Of a stretch of DNA of 64,000 nucleotides, positions 33,952 to 41,223 are shown in pieces. Under the pieces are notes generated by a model. That model was not told the DNA's origin, did no database searches, and saw only the letters and a program-made list of their open reading frames with translations. Each line of letters begins with the position of its first letter. The stretch's first letter is position 1. Source of the stretch: Nocardia elegans NBRC 108235 (GTDB lineage: Bacteria; Actinomycetota; Actinomycetes; Mycobacteriales; Mycobacteriaceae); assembly GCF_001612845.1 (NCBI RefSeq), contig NZ_BDBF01000011.1, positions 62,001 through 126,000 on the forward strand. The letters are read 5' to 3'. The position numbers and the translations under genes are program-made.

Positions 33952-34323
33952 ATGCGAATCGGTGAGTTGGCGGAGCGGACCGATACCTCCCGGCGGCTGC
34001 TGCGCTACTACGAGGAGCAGGGACTGATCCGGGTGCGCCGCTGTGCCAACGGCTATCGCGACTACGACGAGCGCCTGGTCGATCAGATCCTGCACATCCG
34101 CGGACTATTGGACGCGGGCCTGCCCACGCGGATCATCAAGCAGATCCTGCCCTGCCTGGACGATCCGCGCGACATCCATTTCGCCGACGCCACACCGGAA
34201 ATCATCGCCACCCTCGAACATCAGCGCGACCGCCTGACCCAGCGCATCGATCTGCTCACCCGCAACCGCGACGCCATGACCACCTACATCGGCGAACTAC
34301 GCGGCTGCGCCCGTCCGGCCTGA
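33952..34323 (+). CDS. MerR-family transcriptional regulator
   Basis: A 123-residue MerR protein. The N-terminal winged helix-turn-helix reads MRIGELAERTDTSRRLLRYYEEQGLIRVRR, with the usual GYRDYDE wing, followed by a long coiled-coil dimerisation helix (about residues 80-115). Cysteines at positions near 31, 63 and 119 do not form a recognised metal-binding pattern, so the effector is unknown. The ATG follows GAGGTAG. The divergent deacetylase-like gene and the palindrome between them suggest that this regulator controls that gene and itself. Confidence 0.88.
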   Translation: MRIGELAERTDTSRRLLRYYEEQGLIRVRRCANGYRDYDERLVDQILHIRGLLDAGLPTRIIKQILPCLDDPRDIHFADATPEIIATLEHQRDRLTQRIDLLTRNRDAMTTYIGELRGCARPA

Positions 34324-34354
34324 CGAAGCCGCCATCCGGCCGCATCGGCGGGGC

Positions 34355-34771
34355 TCAGCTCGCCTGCGCCTGCTCACGAGTCTTGGATGCCGTCATCTGC
34401 CCGATTCGCTGGAAGGTGTACCCGGTGAGACTTGCGATGTCTCGCAAGGGAATTCCCTGCGCGGCGAGTTCGACGGCCAACGCCTGGGCCTCAGCCTGAT
34501 TCTCGCGCTCGATGCGCTCGATTTCGGCACGCCCGGCGCGGATCCGGGCGGCGCGTTCGTTGATGTTGCGGACGCCACCGAGGTCATCGATCACCACCTC
34601 GATGTCGATGGTCGAAGGGGCCACATCGAGGGCCACGGTGACATAGTCCCGCGCCTCGTCCGCGACGTCGTCGAGCCTGCGTGCCTGGGTCTGTGCGTCC
34701 TCGCCGAGCGCGGGAATGGTCACCGCCCACCACCGGCCCTCGCGTCCGGTCACGTGTGCCTCGTATTTCAT
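34355..34771 (-). CDS. HicB-like antitoxin
   Basis: A 138-residue protein whose first 60 residues (MKYEAHVTGREGRWWAVTIPAL, then DEARDYVTVALDV) match the partial RNase-H-like fold of HicB antitoxins. The C-terminal part contains a charged helix and LRDIASLTGYTFQRIGQMT, a predicted helix-turn-helix for operator binding. HicB proteins neutralise HicA and repress their own operon. GAGAGGAGAC precedes the ATG. It is the second gene of the pair, 12 bp after the toxin gene, the usual hicA-hicB order. Confidence 0.82.
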   Translation of the reverse strand: MKYEAHVTGREGRWWAVTIPALGEDAQTQARRLDDVADEARDYVTVALDVAPSTIDIEVVIDDLGGVRNINERAARIRAGRAEIERIERENQAEAQALAVELAAQGIPLRDIASLTGYTFQRIGQMTASKTREQAQAS

Positions 34772-34783
34772 CGCCGTCTCCTC

Positions 34784-34987
34784 TCAGCAACTGCAGCCGT
34801 CGACCGCTTTCCGGATGTTCCGCAACACGCCAGCTCGGATCGTCGTATGCCCATCCGGAACAGTCACCGAATGCTGCCCGGTCGGACACTGCCACAGACT
34901 GTGACTGCCCTTGCCCTGGCGCTTACGGCTCCATCCCGAACGGATGAGTTCCTGGAGGATCGTCCGGGTCGGCTGTTCGCTGATCAC
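34784..34987 (-). CDS. HicA-like mRNA interferase toxin
   Basis: A 67-residue protein of the HicA family (double-stranded-RNA-binding fold, YcfA-like), which cleaves mRNA when not bound by HicB. The segment ELIRSGWSRKRQGKGSHSLW carries the conserved catalytic His in GSHS, followed by VTVPDGH and IRKAV near the end. The start is GTG at 34987. A near-consensus promoter places the transcript start at that codon, so the mRNA is probably leaderless. The protein is short for the family but complete. Confidence 0.82.
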   Translation of the reverse strand: MISEQPTRTILQELIRSGWSRKRQGKGSHSLWQCPTGQHSVTVPDGHTTIRAGVLRNIRKAVDGCSC

Positions 34988-34993
34988 CAGTGT

Positions 34994-35032
34994 TGTCTAC
35001 TCATTGGACAATTACAAGTCAAATGAGTAGAC
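34994..35032 (-). promoter_or_regulatory. hicAB promoter embedded in a perfect inverted repeat
   Basis: On the minus strand, TTGACT (35017-35022) and TAGACA (34994-34999) are exactly 17 bp apart. The 11-bp arms at 34995-35005 and 35022-35032 form a perfect inverted repeat with a 16-bp spacer; one arm covers most of the -10 box and the other touches the -35 box. This is a classic autoregulated operator, presumably bound by HicB. Confidence 0.75.
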
Positions 35033-35043
35033 GTTTGGTCCGA

Positions 35044-35910
35044 TCAGGCGCCCGTCTCTGCTGCGCGGCGGTAGCCGCGCACGGCCGGGTAGCCGAAGAC
35101 CACGATCATGCCGAGAACCCAGGCGACGGTCTTCCACAGGGGTTCGGCGACGGGGCCGTCCCAGCAGAGTCCGCGCATCGCGTCGATGGCGGTGCTCATG
35201 GGCTGGTTCTCGACGACCTTCTGCAACCACGTGGGGTAGGCGAAGACCGGGACGAAGCCGGAGTTGAAGAACATCAGGAGGGTGTTGATGATGCTGACGA
35301 TGTTGACCAGCATCACGCCCTCGGAGACGGTGGCCAGGGCGGTGACCATCACCGCGAAGCCCACGCCGAACAGCACCGGGATGCCGATCATGGCCAGGGA
35401 GGCCAGCGGACCGTTCCAGAAGCGGAAGCCGATGCAGACGCCGACCGCGATCACGAACAGCGTGGTCACCAGGACGCGCAACGCCTCGGCGAGCAGTCGC
35501 CCGGTGAGTCCCGCGGCCCGGTGGATCGGCATCGTCCAGAAGCGGCCGAGCAGGCCGGTGTACTTCTCGGTCTTGAAGCCCAGCGCACTGACCACCGCTC
35601 CGGACATCGCCGCCACCAGGGTGATCAGGGGGACCGTGCCGTAGACGCTGGGCATGCCGGTGGCCGCGGTGATCGAATCACCGAGCACGATCCGGAACAT
35701 CAGCAGGGTCAGCGCCGGGTAGATCAGCGTCTGAATGGTGGTCGCGGGGTCGCGCGCCCACACCATCAGCAACCGCTTGCACTGAATCAGGCTGTGCCGT
35801 GCCCAGGTCGCGACCGACCGCTCCGACCGAGCCGCGACCCTGGGCAGCGGCGTCTTCCAGCCGAGAGTTTCCGGAGACGCCTCGGTGGCATCGATGGTCA
35901 AACTGCTCAC
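35044..35910 (-). CDS. ABC-2 type exporter permease (DrrB-like), second of two
   Basis: A 288-residue integral membrane protein with six predicted transmembrane segments and the ABC-2 permease pattern, including TLIYPALTLLMFRIVLGDS near the first helix and NQPMSTAIDAMRGL near the end, the loop typical of DrrB-like daunorubicin-resistance permeases. It starts with GTG at 35910, overlapping the stop of the preceding permease by 4 nt (GTGA), so the genes are translationally coupled. With the ATPase at 36713-37840 and the first permease it would form a drug, lipid or peptide exporter. The substrate cannot be read. Confidence 0.88.
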   Translation of the reverse strand: MSSLTIDATEASPETLGWKTPLPRVAARSERSVATWARHSLIQCKRLLMVWARDPATTIQTLIYPALTLLMFRIVLGDSITAATGMPSVYGTVPLITLVAAMSGAVVSALGFKTEKYTGLLGRFWTMPIHRAAGLTGRLLAEALRVLVTTLFVIAVGVCIGFRFWNGPLASLAMIGIPVLFGVGFAVMVTALATVSEGVMLVNIVSIINTLLMFFNSGFVPVFAYPTWLQKVVENQPMSTAIDAMRGLCWDGPVAEPLWKTVAWVLGMIVVFGYPAVRGYRRAAETGA

Positions 35911-36716
35911 GATCGCCTCACACTCGCCCACACCGCCAGCGGAACGAAGGCCGCCGCCAGACTGATCAACCACACCAGCGGCACCCACAGCACATGCCAG
36001 CTCACTCCGCCCGCGGCCATATCCCGCAGGGCGAAGGAGAACTGGGAGACCGGCTGATTGCGGGCGAACGGCCTAATCCACGCCGGGAATCCGGATTCCG
36101 GCACGAAGCCGCACGACAGCATGCCGAGGATCAGCGTCGGCAGCGTCAGCGCCTGACTCAGCGCCTCCGGACTCTTGGTGAAACTGCCCAGCGCGTCCGC
36201 GCCGATCGCCAGCACGGTCCCGACGGCCAGCGAGAACGCGCAGAACAGCACGGCCTGGCCGAGTCCGGCGGTGAACCGGAAACCGATCATGTATCCGAAG
36301 ATCAAGGCCGCGATCAGTGAGGTCACCGAACGCACCAGGCCCGCGCAGATGCGGGAGACCAGCGGAACCATCGGCCCGATCGGCATGGTCTGCATGCGGG
36401 TGTGCAGACCGGTCATCGATTCGAAGGCCGCGATCTGCGCATTCGACATCATGGTGAACGACATGGTCTGCAGCACGATGATCGGCATCACGAACTGCGC
36501 GTAGTCGATGCCGCGGAACTGCATCACATAACGCAGCGGCAGATAGAACCCGAGGGTGAACACCAGCGGCGTGATCACCGCGACGACCAGTTCACCCTTG
36601 GTCGCCATCGTGCGTACGATCCGCCCGGTCAGCGCCCGCCACTGGGCGAAGCTGGAGATCCGCGCCTCGGGCATCTGCGCGAAGAGGCGGGCCTCGGCGG
36701 CCACCGGCGCGCTCAT
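35907..36716 (-). CDS. ABC-2 type exporter permease (DrrB/DrrC-like), first of two
   Basis: A 269-residue membrane protein with six hydrophobic segments and an ABC-2 architecture: RALTGRIVRTMATKGELVVAV before the first helix, FVMPIIVLQTMSFTMMS in the second, and a late NQPVSQFSFALRDM loop homologous to that of its downstream partner. The ATG at 36716 overlaps the ATPase stop by 4 nt (ATGA). Two different permeases suggest a heterodimer, as in mycobacterial DrrB and DrrC, which help export phthiocerol lipids; the substrate here is not known. Confidence 0.88.
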   Translation of the reverse strand: MSAPVAAEARLFAQMPEARISSFAQWRALTGRIVRTMATKGELVVAVITPLVFTLGFYLPLRYVMQFRGIDYAQFVMPIIVLQTMSFTMMSNAQIAAFESMTGLHTRMQTMPIGPMVPLVSRICAGLVRSVTSLIAALIFGYMIGFRFTAGLGQAVLFCAFSLAVGTVLAIGADALGSFTKSPEALSQALTLPTLILGMLSCGFVPESGFPAWIRPFARNQPVSQFSFALRDMAAGGVSWHVLWVPLVWLISLAAAFVPLAVWASVRRS

Positions 36717-37840
36717 TGATGTCCGCCGGAATGACCGGTGATGGACAGGAACACGTCGTCGAGCGAAGGCCGCCGCAGCGCGATATCGGCCAGTTCGAGG
36801 CCCGCCGCGTCGAGGCGGCGTACCGCCTCGGCGAGGGTGCTCGCCCCGTCCGGCGCCGGAATGGAGATCCGGTCGCCGGCGAATTCGTGCCGCAGGGCCT
36901 CGGGTACCAGCTCCCCGAGGGCGGTCACCGCCTTGCGCAGCTGCGTCGGATCCAGTGGGACCACCTCGCAGTAGCTGCCGCCGGTCTTCTCCTTGAGTTC
37001 GTCGGCGGTGCCCTCGGCGATCACCGTGCCCTTGTCGATGACGATGATGTTGTCGCTGAGGACGTCTGCCTCTTCCAGATATTGCGTGGTCAGCAGCACC
37101 GTGATGCCCTGCTCCTTGAGCGCGTTGACCAGATCCCACACCCCCTGGCGGCTGCGTGGATCGAGGCCGGTGGTCGGCTCGTCGAGGAAGACCACCTCCG
37201 GGCGCACCACGAGCCCGCAGGCGATGTCGACGCGGCGGCGCATACCGCCGGAGTAGTGCCGGACCGCGCGCTTACCGGCGCCGACCAGGTCGAATTCCTC
37301 GAGCAGCGTGTCGGCGCGGCGGCGGGCGTCCTTCTTGGGCAGGCCCATCAGCCGGCCGAACAGTTCGAGGTTCTCGCGGCCGGAGAGATTCTCGTCCAGC
37401 GCCGCGTACTGCCCGGTCATCATGATCGAGCGCCGCACCCCGGCCGCATCGGCGACCACGTCGTGCCCGGCCACCGAGGCGCTGCCCGAATCGGGTCGCA
37501 GCAGCGTGGACAGGATCTTGACCATGGTGGTCTTGCCGGCGCCGTTGGGTCCGAGGATGCCCAGCACCGAGGCGCGGGCGGCGGTGAAGCTGATGCCCTG
37601 CAGGGCCTGCACCTCGCCGAAGGATTTGCGCACATCGTCGACCACGACGGCCGGATCGGTACCCGATACGCGCACCGCGGTATCGGCACCGCCGGCGGCG
37701 TCGGAACCGGCCCGCGTCGCTGCCGCGCCGGTACCTGCCCGAGACGCTGCCGCGTCGGCACCGGCCTGAGACGCTGCCGCGTCGGTAGCGCCCGAATCCT
37801 CACGCGGTGTGTGCGATCCTGCGTTGTCCAAACTCGGCAT
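36713..37840 (-). CDS. ABC exporter ATPase, DrrA (daunorubicin-resistance) family
   Basis: A 375-residue ATP-binding subunit. The Walker A motif GPNGAGKTT is at residues 97-105, the Q-loop region reads MMTGQYAALDE, the signature is HYSGGMRRR, the Walker B motif is VVFLDEPTTGLD, and the C-terminal LELADIALRRPSLDDVFL is diagnostic of the DrrA branch. The first 60 residues are an Ala/Gly/Ser/Asp-rich extension encoded by tandem 27-bp repeats, ahead of the usual domain start at VVVDDVRKSF. The ATG at 37840 has GGAG six bases upstream. It is the first gene of a three-gene operon with overlapping stops and starts. Confidence 0.9.
   Translation of the reverse strand: MPSLDNAGSHTPREDSGATDAAASQAGADAAASRAGTGAAATRAGSDAAGGADTAVRVSGTDPAVVVDDVRKSFGEVQALQGISFTAARASVLGILGPNGAGKTTMVKILSTLLRPDSGSASVAGHDVVADAAGVRRSIMMTGQYAALDENLSGRENLELFGRLMGLPKKDARRRADTLLEEFDLVGAGKRAVRHYSGGMRRRVDIACGLVVRPEVVFLDEPTTGLDPRSRQGVWDLVNALKEQGITVLLTTQYLEEADVLSDNIIVIDKGTVIAEGTADELKEKTGGSYCEVVPLDPTQLRKAVTALGELVPEALRHEFAGDRISIPAPDGASTLAEAVRRLDAAGLELADIALRRPSLDDVFLSITGHSGGHQ
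37717..37797. repeat. Three tandem 27-bp repeats in the drrA-like N-terminal coding region
   Basis: Units at 37717-37743, 37744-37770 and 37771-37797 share a core of CGCTGCCGCG plus flanking similarity, and a weaker fourth copy precedes them. They encode the repeated Ala-Ala-Ser-x-Ala-Gly-x-x-Ala stretch of the N-terminal extension. The period of nine codons keeps the frame, so copy number could vary without breaking the gene. Confidence 0.7.
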
Positions 37841-38308
37841 CAACTCTCCACTATCGGCCGGGCCGCGACCGGATTGTCCGGAACGCTGATCTTTGTCCCG
37901 GTTGATGGATACCTTCCACCGGGCGCGATGTTACTTCGTCCGGCTGCGCGGCTGTCGGTGCCGCGACCTCGGGATGCCGCTCGCGGTCCCGAATTTTTCC
38001 ATCGCGATAGGTTCTACCGCGATCTGAAACGTGGCGTATTCGAAATGTGGCAGGCTCCGTAATCTGTGGCGTTGGTCACACTTCCGGTGCCCAATCGGCT
38101 CCGATCACCATTGTCGCTGGTCCGGACGCGGACCGGATGGTTCGTAGGATGTTCACGGTTGTTGTCGCCCGCCCGGAGGGCACCATAGTCTGACGACCAG
38201 GGGAGCGGTATCCGATTCGTCCGCACCCTCCTGCGGCATCGTCGCCCGCCCGCTGCTGGTGCACACGTCGAACGACTGCCGAGGTCTCCGCCGGCGAGAG
38301 GGTGGCCA
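37841..38308. other. 468-bp divergent intergenic region
   Basis: No open frame here looks like a gene. The region separates the divergent ABC operon and the aldehyde dehydrogenase-like gene, so it should hold two promoters. Visible elements are a TAGTCT -10 candidate at 38186-38191 with GTTGTC 19 bp upstream (plus strand), and an inverted repeat GGTCCG-GACG-CGGACC at 38119-38134 that could be an operator. A patch of lower GC content lies around 38000-38060. Confidence 0.4.
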
Positions 38309-39781
38309 ATGGCCGAGATGCTGAAGTCCCACGATCCACGCACCGGCGAGCTCATCGGGGAATATCCGATCCTGGACGCGGCCGCGGTCACCGACGTCGT
38401 GCGCGCCGCCCGGTCGGCCGAGACCTGGTGGGCGGCAATAGGATTCGCCGGGCGCAAGCGCTGGTTGCTGGAATGGAAGCGCAGTATCGCCCGCAATGCC
38501 GGCGAACTGGCCGAATTGATCTGCACCGAGTCGGGTAAGCCGCGCGTCGATGCCGCGATCGAGATCATGCTCGCCGTGGAACATCTGAACTGGGCCGCGC
38601 GCAATGCCGAAAAGCTTTTGGGGCGAAGCAAACTCGCCTCGACGTGGCTCACCCGCAATCAGCGCGCGTCGGTGGGCTATCTGCCGCTGGGCGTGGTCGG
38701 GGTGCTCGGCTCCCCGAACAATCCGGTCTTCACGCCGATGGGCTCGATCGCCTATGCGATGGCCGCCGGCAACGCGGTGGTGTTCAAACCCAGTGAGCTC
38801 ACCCCGGGTGTCGGCGTGTGGCTGGCCGACAGCTGGGCGGCACTGGCGCCGAACAAACCCGTCCTGCAGGCGATCACGGGAACCAGCGCCACCAGTGCCG
38901 AACTGTGCCGCGCTCGGGTCGACAAGATCGCCTACGCCGGCTCGGAGGCCGGTGCGCGCGAGGTGATCGAACTGTGCGCACCCACCCTGACGCCCGTCGT
39001 GGTCGAGAAGGCCGGCAAGGGCACGATGATCGTGCACGTCGACGCCAAACTCGACACCGCGGCCGAGGCGGCGGTGTTCGGCGCCATGTCCAACGCGGGG
39101 CAGAGCCCGGCCGGTATCCAGCGGGCCTACGTCGCGGACTCGGTCTACGAACCGTTCCTGGAACGGGTCGTCGCCCGGGCGCGTTCGCTGCGTCCCGGCG
39201 GCGACCGCAAGGCCTCCTACGGGCCGATGATCATGGATGCCCAGGTCGACGTGGTCCGCCGTCAGGTCAAGGACGCGATCGCGCGCGGCGGCCGGGCCGT
39301 GGTGGGCGGTCTGGAATCGATTCGCGAACCGTATATCGAGCCGATCGTGCTCACCGACGTGCCCGAGGACAGCCAGGCGATCACCGCGGAGGCGGTCGGG
39401 CCGGTGCTGATCGTGAATCGGGTGGCGAATATCGACGAGGCCATCGACCGCATCAACGTCGCGGATCAGGGACTGGCGGTCTCGGTGTTCACCCGCGACG
39501 TGCGGGGCGTCGCCGACTTCGCCGAACGCATCAGAACCGGTGTGGTGACGGTGAATTCGACCATGGCCTACGCCGCCAATCCGGCCCTGCCCTTCGGCGG
39601 TGTCGGCGAGTACGGGCAGGGACATACGCACGGCGAGGCCGGGTTGCGCGAATTCAGCCGGACGCTGGCGATCGCGGAGAAGCGCTATCGGGCGCCGGTG
39701 GATCTGTCGAGTTTCGACCGGCACCCGCGCCATTTGCGGCTGACGCGGGCGATCTTCCGGATTCGCCACAGCCGCTTCTAG
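38309..39781 (+). CDS. Aldehyde dehydrogenase-fold protein lacking the catalytic cysteine
   Basis: A 490-residue member of the ALDH superfamily by full-length pattern: LGVVGVLGSPNNPVFTPMGS with the oxyanion Asn, NAVVFKPSELTPG for cofactor binding, IAYAGSEAGAREV, the VVVEKAGKGTMIV strand with the conserved Glu, EAVGPVLIV and LPFGGVGEYGQGHTHG near the end. The NAxGQxC active-site segment reads NAGQSPAGIQR (residues 262-272), so Pro267 stands where the nucleophilic Cys belongs. No other Cys is nearby. The protein may be a non-catalytic relative or catalyse a different reaction. A TetR-type regulator gene is convergent with it. Confidence 0.85.
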   Translation: MAEMLKSHDPRTGELIGEYPILDAAAVTDVVRAARSAETWWAAIGFAGRKRWLLEWKRSIARNAGELAELICTESGKPRVDAAIEIMLAVEHLNWAARNAEKLLGRSKLASTWLTRNQRASVGYLPLGVVGVLGSPNNPVFTPMGSIAYAMAAGNAVVFKPSELTPGVGVWLADSWAALAPNKPVLQAITGTSATSAELCRARVDKIAYAGSEAGAREVIELCAPTLTPVVVEKAGKGTMIVHVDAKLDTAAEAAVFGAMSNAGQSPAGIQRAYVADSVYEPFLERVVARARSLRPGGDRKASYGPMIMDAQVDVVRRQVKDAIARGGRAVVGGLESIREPYIEPIVLTDVPEDSQAITAEAVGPVLIVNRVANIDEAIDRINVADQGLAVSVFTRDVRGVADFAERIRTGVVTVNSTMAYAANPALPFGGVGEYGQGHTHGEAGLREFSRTLAIAEKRYRAPVDLSSFDRHPRHLRLTRAIFRIRHSRF

Positions 39782-39793
39782 CCACGGCCGCCC

Positions 39794-39831
39794 CGCCTGG
39801 ACCGCTACGCCTGGACCGCTAGGCCTGGACC
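39794..39831. repeat. 14-bp tandem repeat spanning the tetR stop codon
   Basis: CGCCTGGACCGCTA occurs at 39794-39807 and 39808-39821, followed by a partial third copy at 39822-39831. On the minus strand each unit carries a TAG stop, and the in-frame one ends the TetR gene after GEQVQA. The array fills the 37-bp gap between two convergent genes. Confidence 0.75.
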
Positions 39832-41078
39832 TGTTCGCCCTGGGCCGTCTCGGGCGGCGAATTCCAGCCCAGCAGAACCGCTTCCATCAGCGCGCACACC
39901 CGGGCGACATGTTCCGGCCGATTCTCGAAGCGCACCCGCCGTCCGACATCGACCACCTGCGCGATGGCGGCATGGACGCGGCAGCGCGCCTCGGCCGGGT
40001 CGTCGTCGAGCAGATGCGCCCACTCGAGCACGTTCTGCCGCTGCACCGAACGCAGTTTCTGCTGTTCGGCCGCGGGCAGATTCGAGAATTCGGCGAAGTA
40101 GACCGGCAGGATCTCCGGCGTCGAGAAGGTCAGCCGCGCGAACCGGGCCGCGATGCGCAGCGCGGCATCGGAGCGGCTGGTCGCCTCCGCCAGCGCCTCG
40201 GAATTCGCGATCGCGACGCGTTCGCCGGTGCGGTGAAATGCGGCGGCCAGCAGATCGGACTTACTCGCGAAGTAGCGGTAGACGCTGGACGCGTTGATCC
40301 CGACCGCGGCGCCGATCTCCTCGATACTGGCCTCGTGATAGCCCTGGCGGCCGAAGATGCGGATCGCCTCGGTGAGCAGCTGTTCGCGTTTGGAACTCAG
40401 CGGCAACCCGCGCACCGGCGCCCCGGTGGCCGCCGGATCCGGCAGCGGCGGCAGTTCGGTGTGCAGGAGCGACCAGCACATATCGAGGATCAGATCGGTG
40501 AGGCGCGCGTTGGACAGGGCGGTGCGATGGGCGGTGATACTGCCGATCACGCCCAGCATGCCGGTCGCCAGCAGTTCGACATCGGCGGGCGGCGCATCCG
40601 GTCGCAGCGCGGCGACCGCGGATTCGATCAGATCCTGTAGTTCGTCGTAGATCACCCGGATGCGGGCGCGGTCCTCCCGCTCGAGGTAGCGGCGCTCCCA
40701 GCGGTACAGCCCGCCCTCGCGGCGGACATCGATGGTGTGCTCGGCCAGAGCGCGGATCAGCGCGGTGAGGCGCGATTTCGGATCGAGCCCGGGTTCGTCG
40801 GCGGCCTTGGCGGCGTCGAGCAGTTGCTGGGCGCCGGCCTCGGCGGCGGCCACCAGCAGTGCGTACTTGTTGGCGAAGTGGCGGTACAGCGCCGGTCCCG
40901 AGATGCCCACCTCGGCGGCGATCTCGTCGACGCCCACCGGGTGATAGCCACGTTCACTGAAGGCGCGGGCGGCGACCCGCACGATCTGTGCCTTGCGATT
41001 CTTCGGCCGACGCCGGGGCGTCGTGGTGGTACCCGGTCGCGCGGATGCGAGCCCGGCCTCGCTGCGATCCGCGACCAT
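39819..41078 (-). CDS. Double TetR/AcrR-type transcriptional regulator
   Basis: A 419-residue protein with two complete TetR-type DNA-binding domains. The first helix-turn-helix is at about residues 29-75 (QIVRVAARAFSERGYHPVGV, then ISGPALYRHFANK) and the second at about 227-275 (LLTEAIRIFGRQGYHEASIE, then INASSVYRYFASK), each followed by its own helical ligand domain. Canonical TetR proteins have one such unit and dimerise. AAGGAG six bases before the ATG at 41078 decides the start. It is divergent from the crotonase gene, and the gap carries repeated AAGTTAACC-like sites, so it probably represses that gene and itself. The effector may be an acyl-CoA. Confidence 0.88.
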   Translation of the reverse strand: MVADRSEAGLASARPGTTTTPRRRPKNRKAQIVRVAARAFSERGYHPVGVDEIAAEVGISGPALYRHFANKYALLVAAAEAGAQQLLDAAKAADEPGLDPKSRLTALIRALAEHTIDVRREGGLYRWERRYLEREDRARIRVIYDELQDLIESAVAALRPDAPPADVELLATGMLGVIGSITAHRTALSNARLTDLILDMCWSLLHTELPPLPDPAATGAPVRGLPLSSKREQLLTEAIRIFGRQGYHEASIEEIGAAVGINASSVYRYFASKSDLLAAAFHRTGERVAIANSEALAEATSRSDAALRIAARFARLTFSTPEILPVYFAEFSNLPAAEQQKLRSVQRQNVLEWAHLLDDDPAEARCRVHAAIAQVVDVGRRVRFENRPEHVARVCALMEAVLLGWNSPPETAQGEQVQA

Positions 41079-41122
41079 ACACCTCTCCTTCTGCGTTTCG
41101 GCTCGTCGACGGCGCCGACTGG

Positions 41123-41176
41123 TTGACAGCGCCGGACAAGTCAACATAAGTTAACCACAATTCGCAAAGTTAACCA
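41123..41176 (+). promoter_or_regulatory. Crotonase promoter with three AAGTnAAC repeat sites
   Basis: TTGACA at 41123-41128 and TAAGTT at 41147-41152 are 18 bp apart and give a start near 41159. Copies of the element lie at 41138-41146 (AAGTCAACA), 41148-41157 (AAGTTAACCA) and 41167-41176 (AAGTTAACCA), spaced 10 and 19 bp, so on similar faces of the helix and overlapping the -10 box. They are the likely operator of the divergent double-TetR protein. Confidence 0.6.
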
Positions 41177-41223
41177 TCATTCTCGTCTCGTCGCCACCGG
41201 CGGCGGCCCACCTGGGAGTAACC

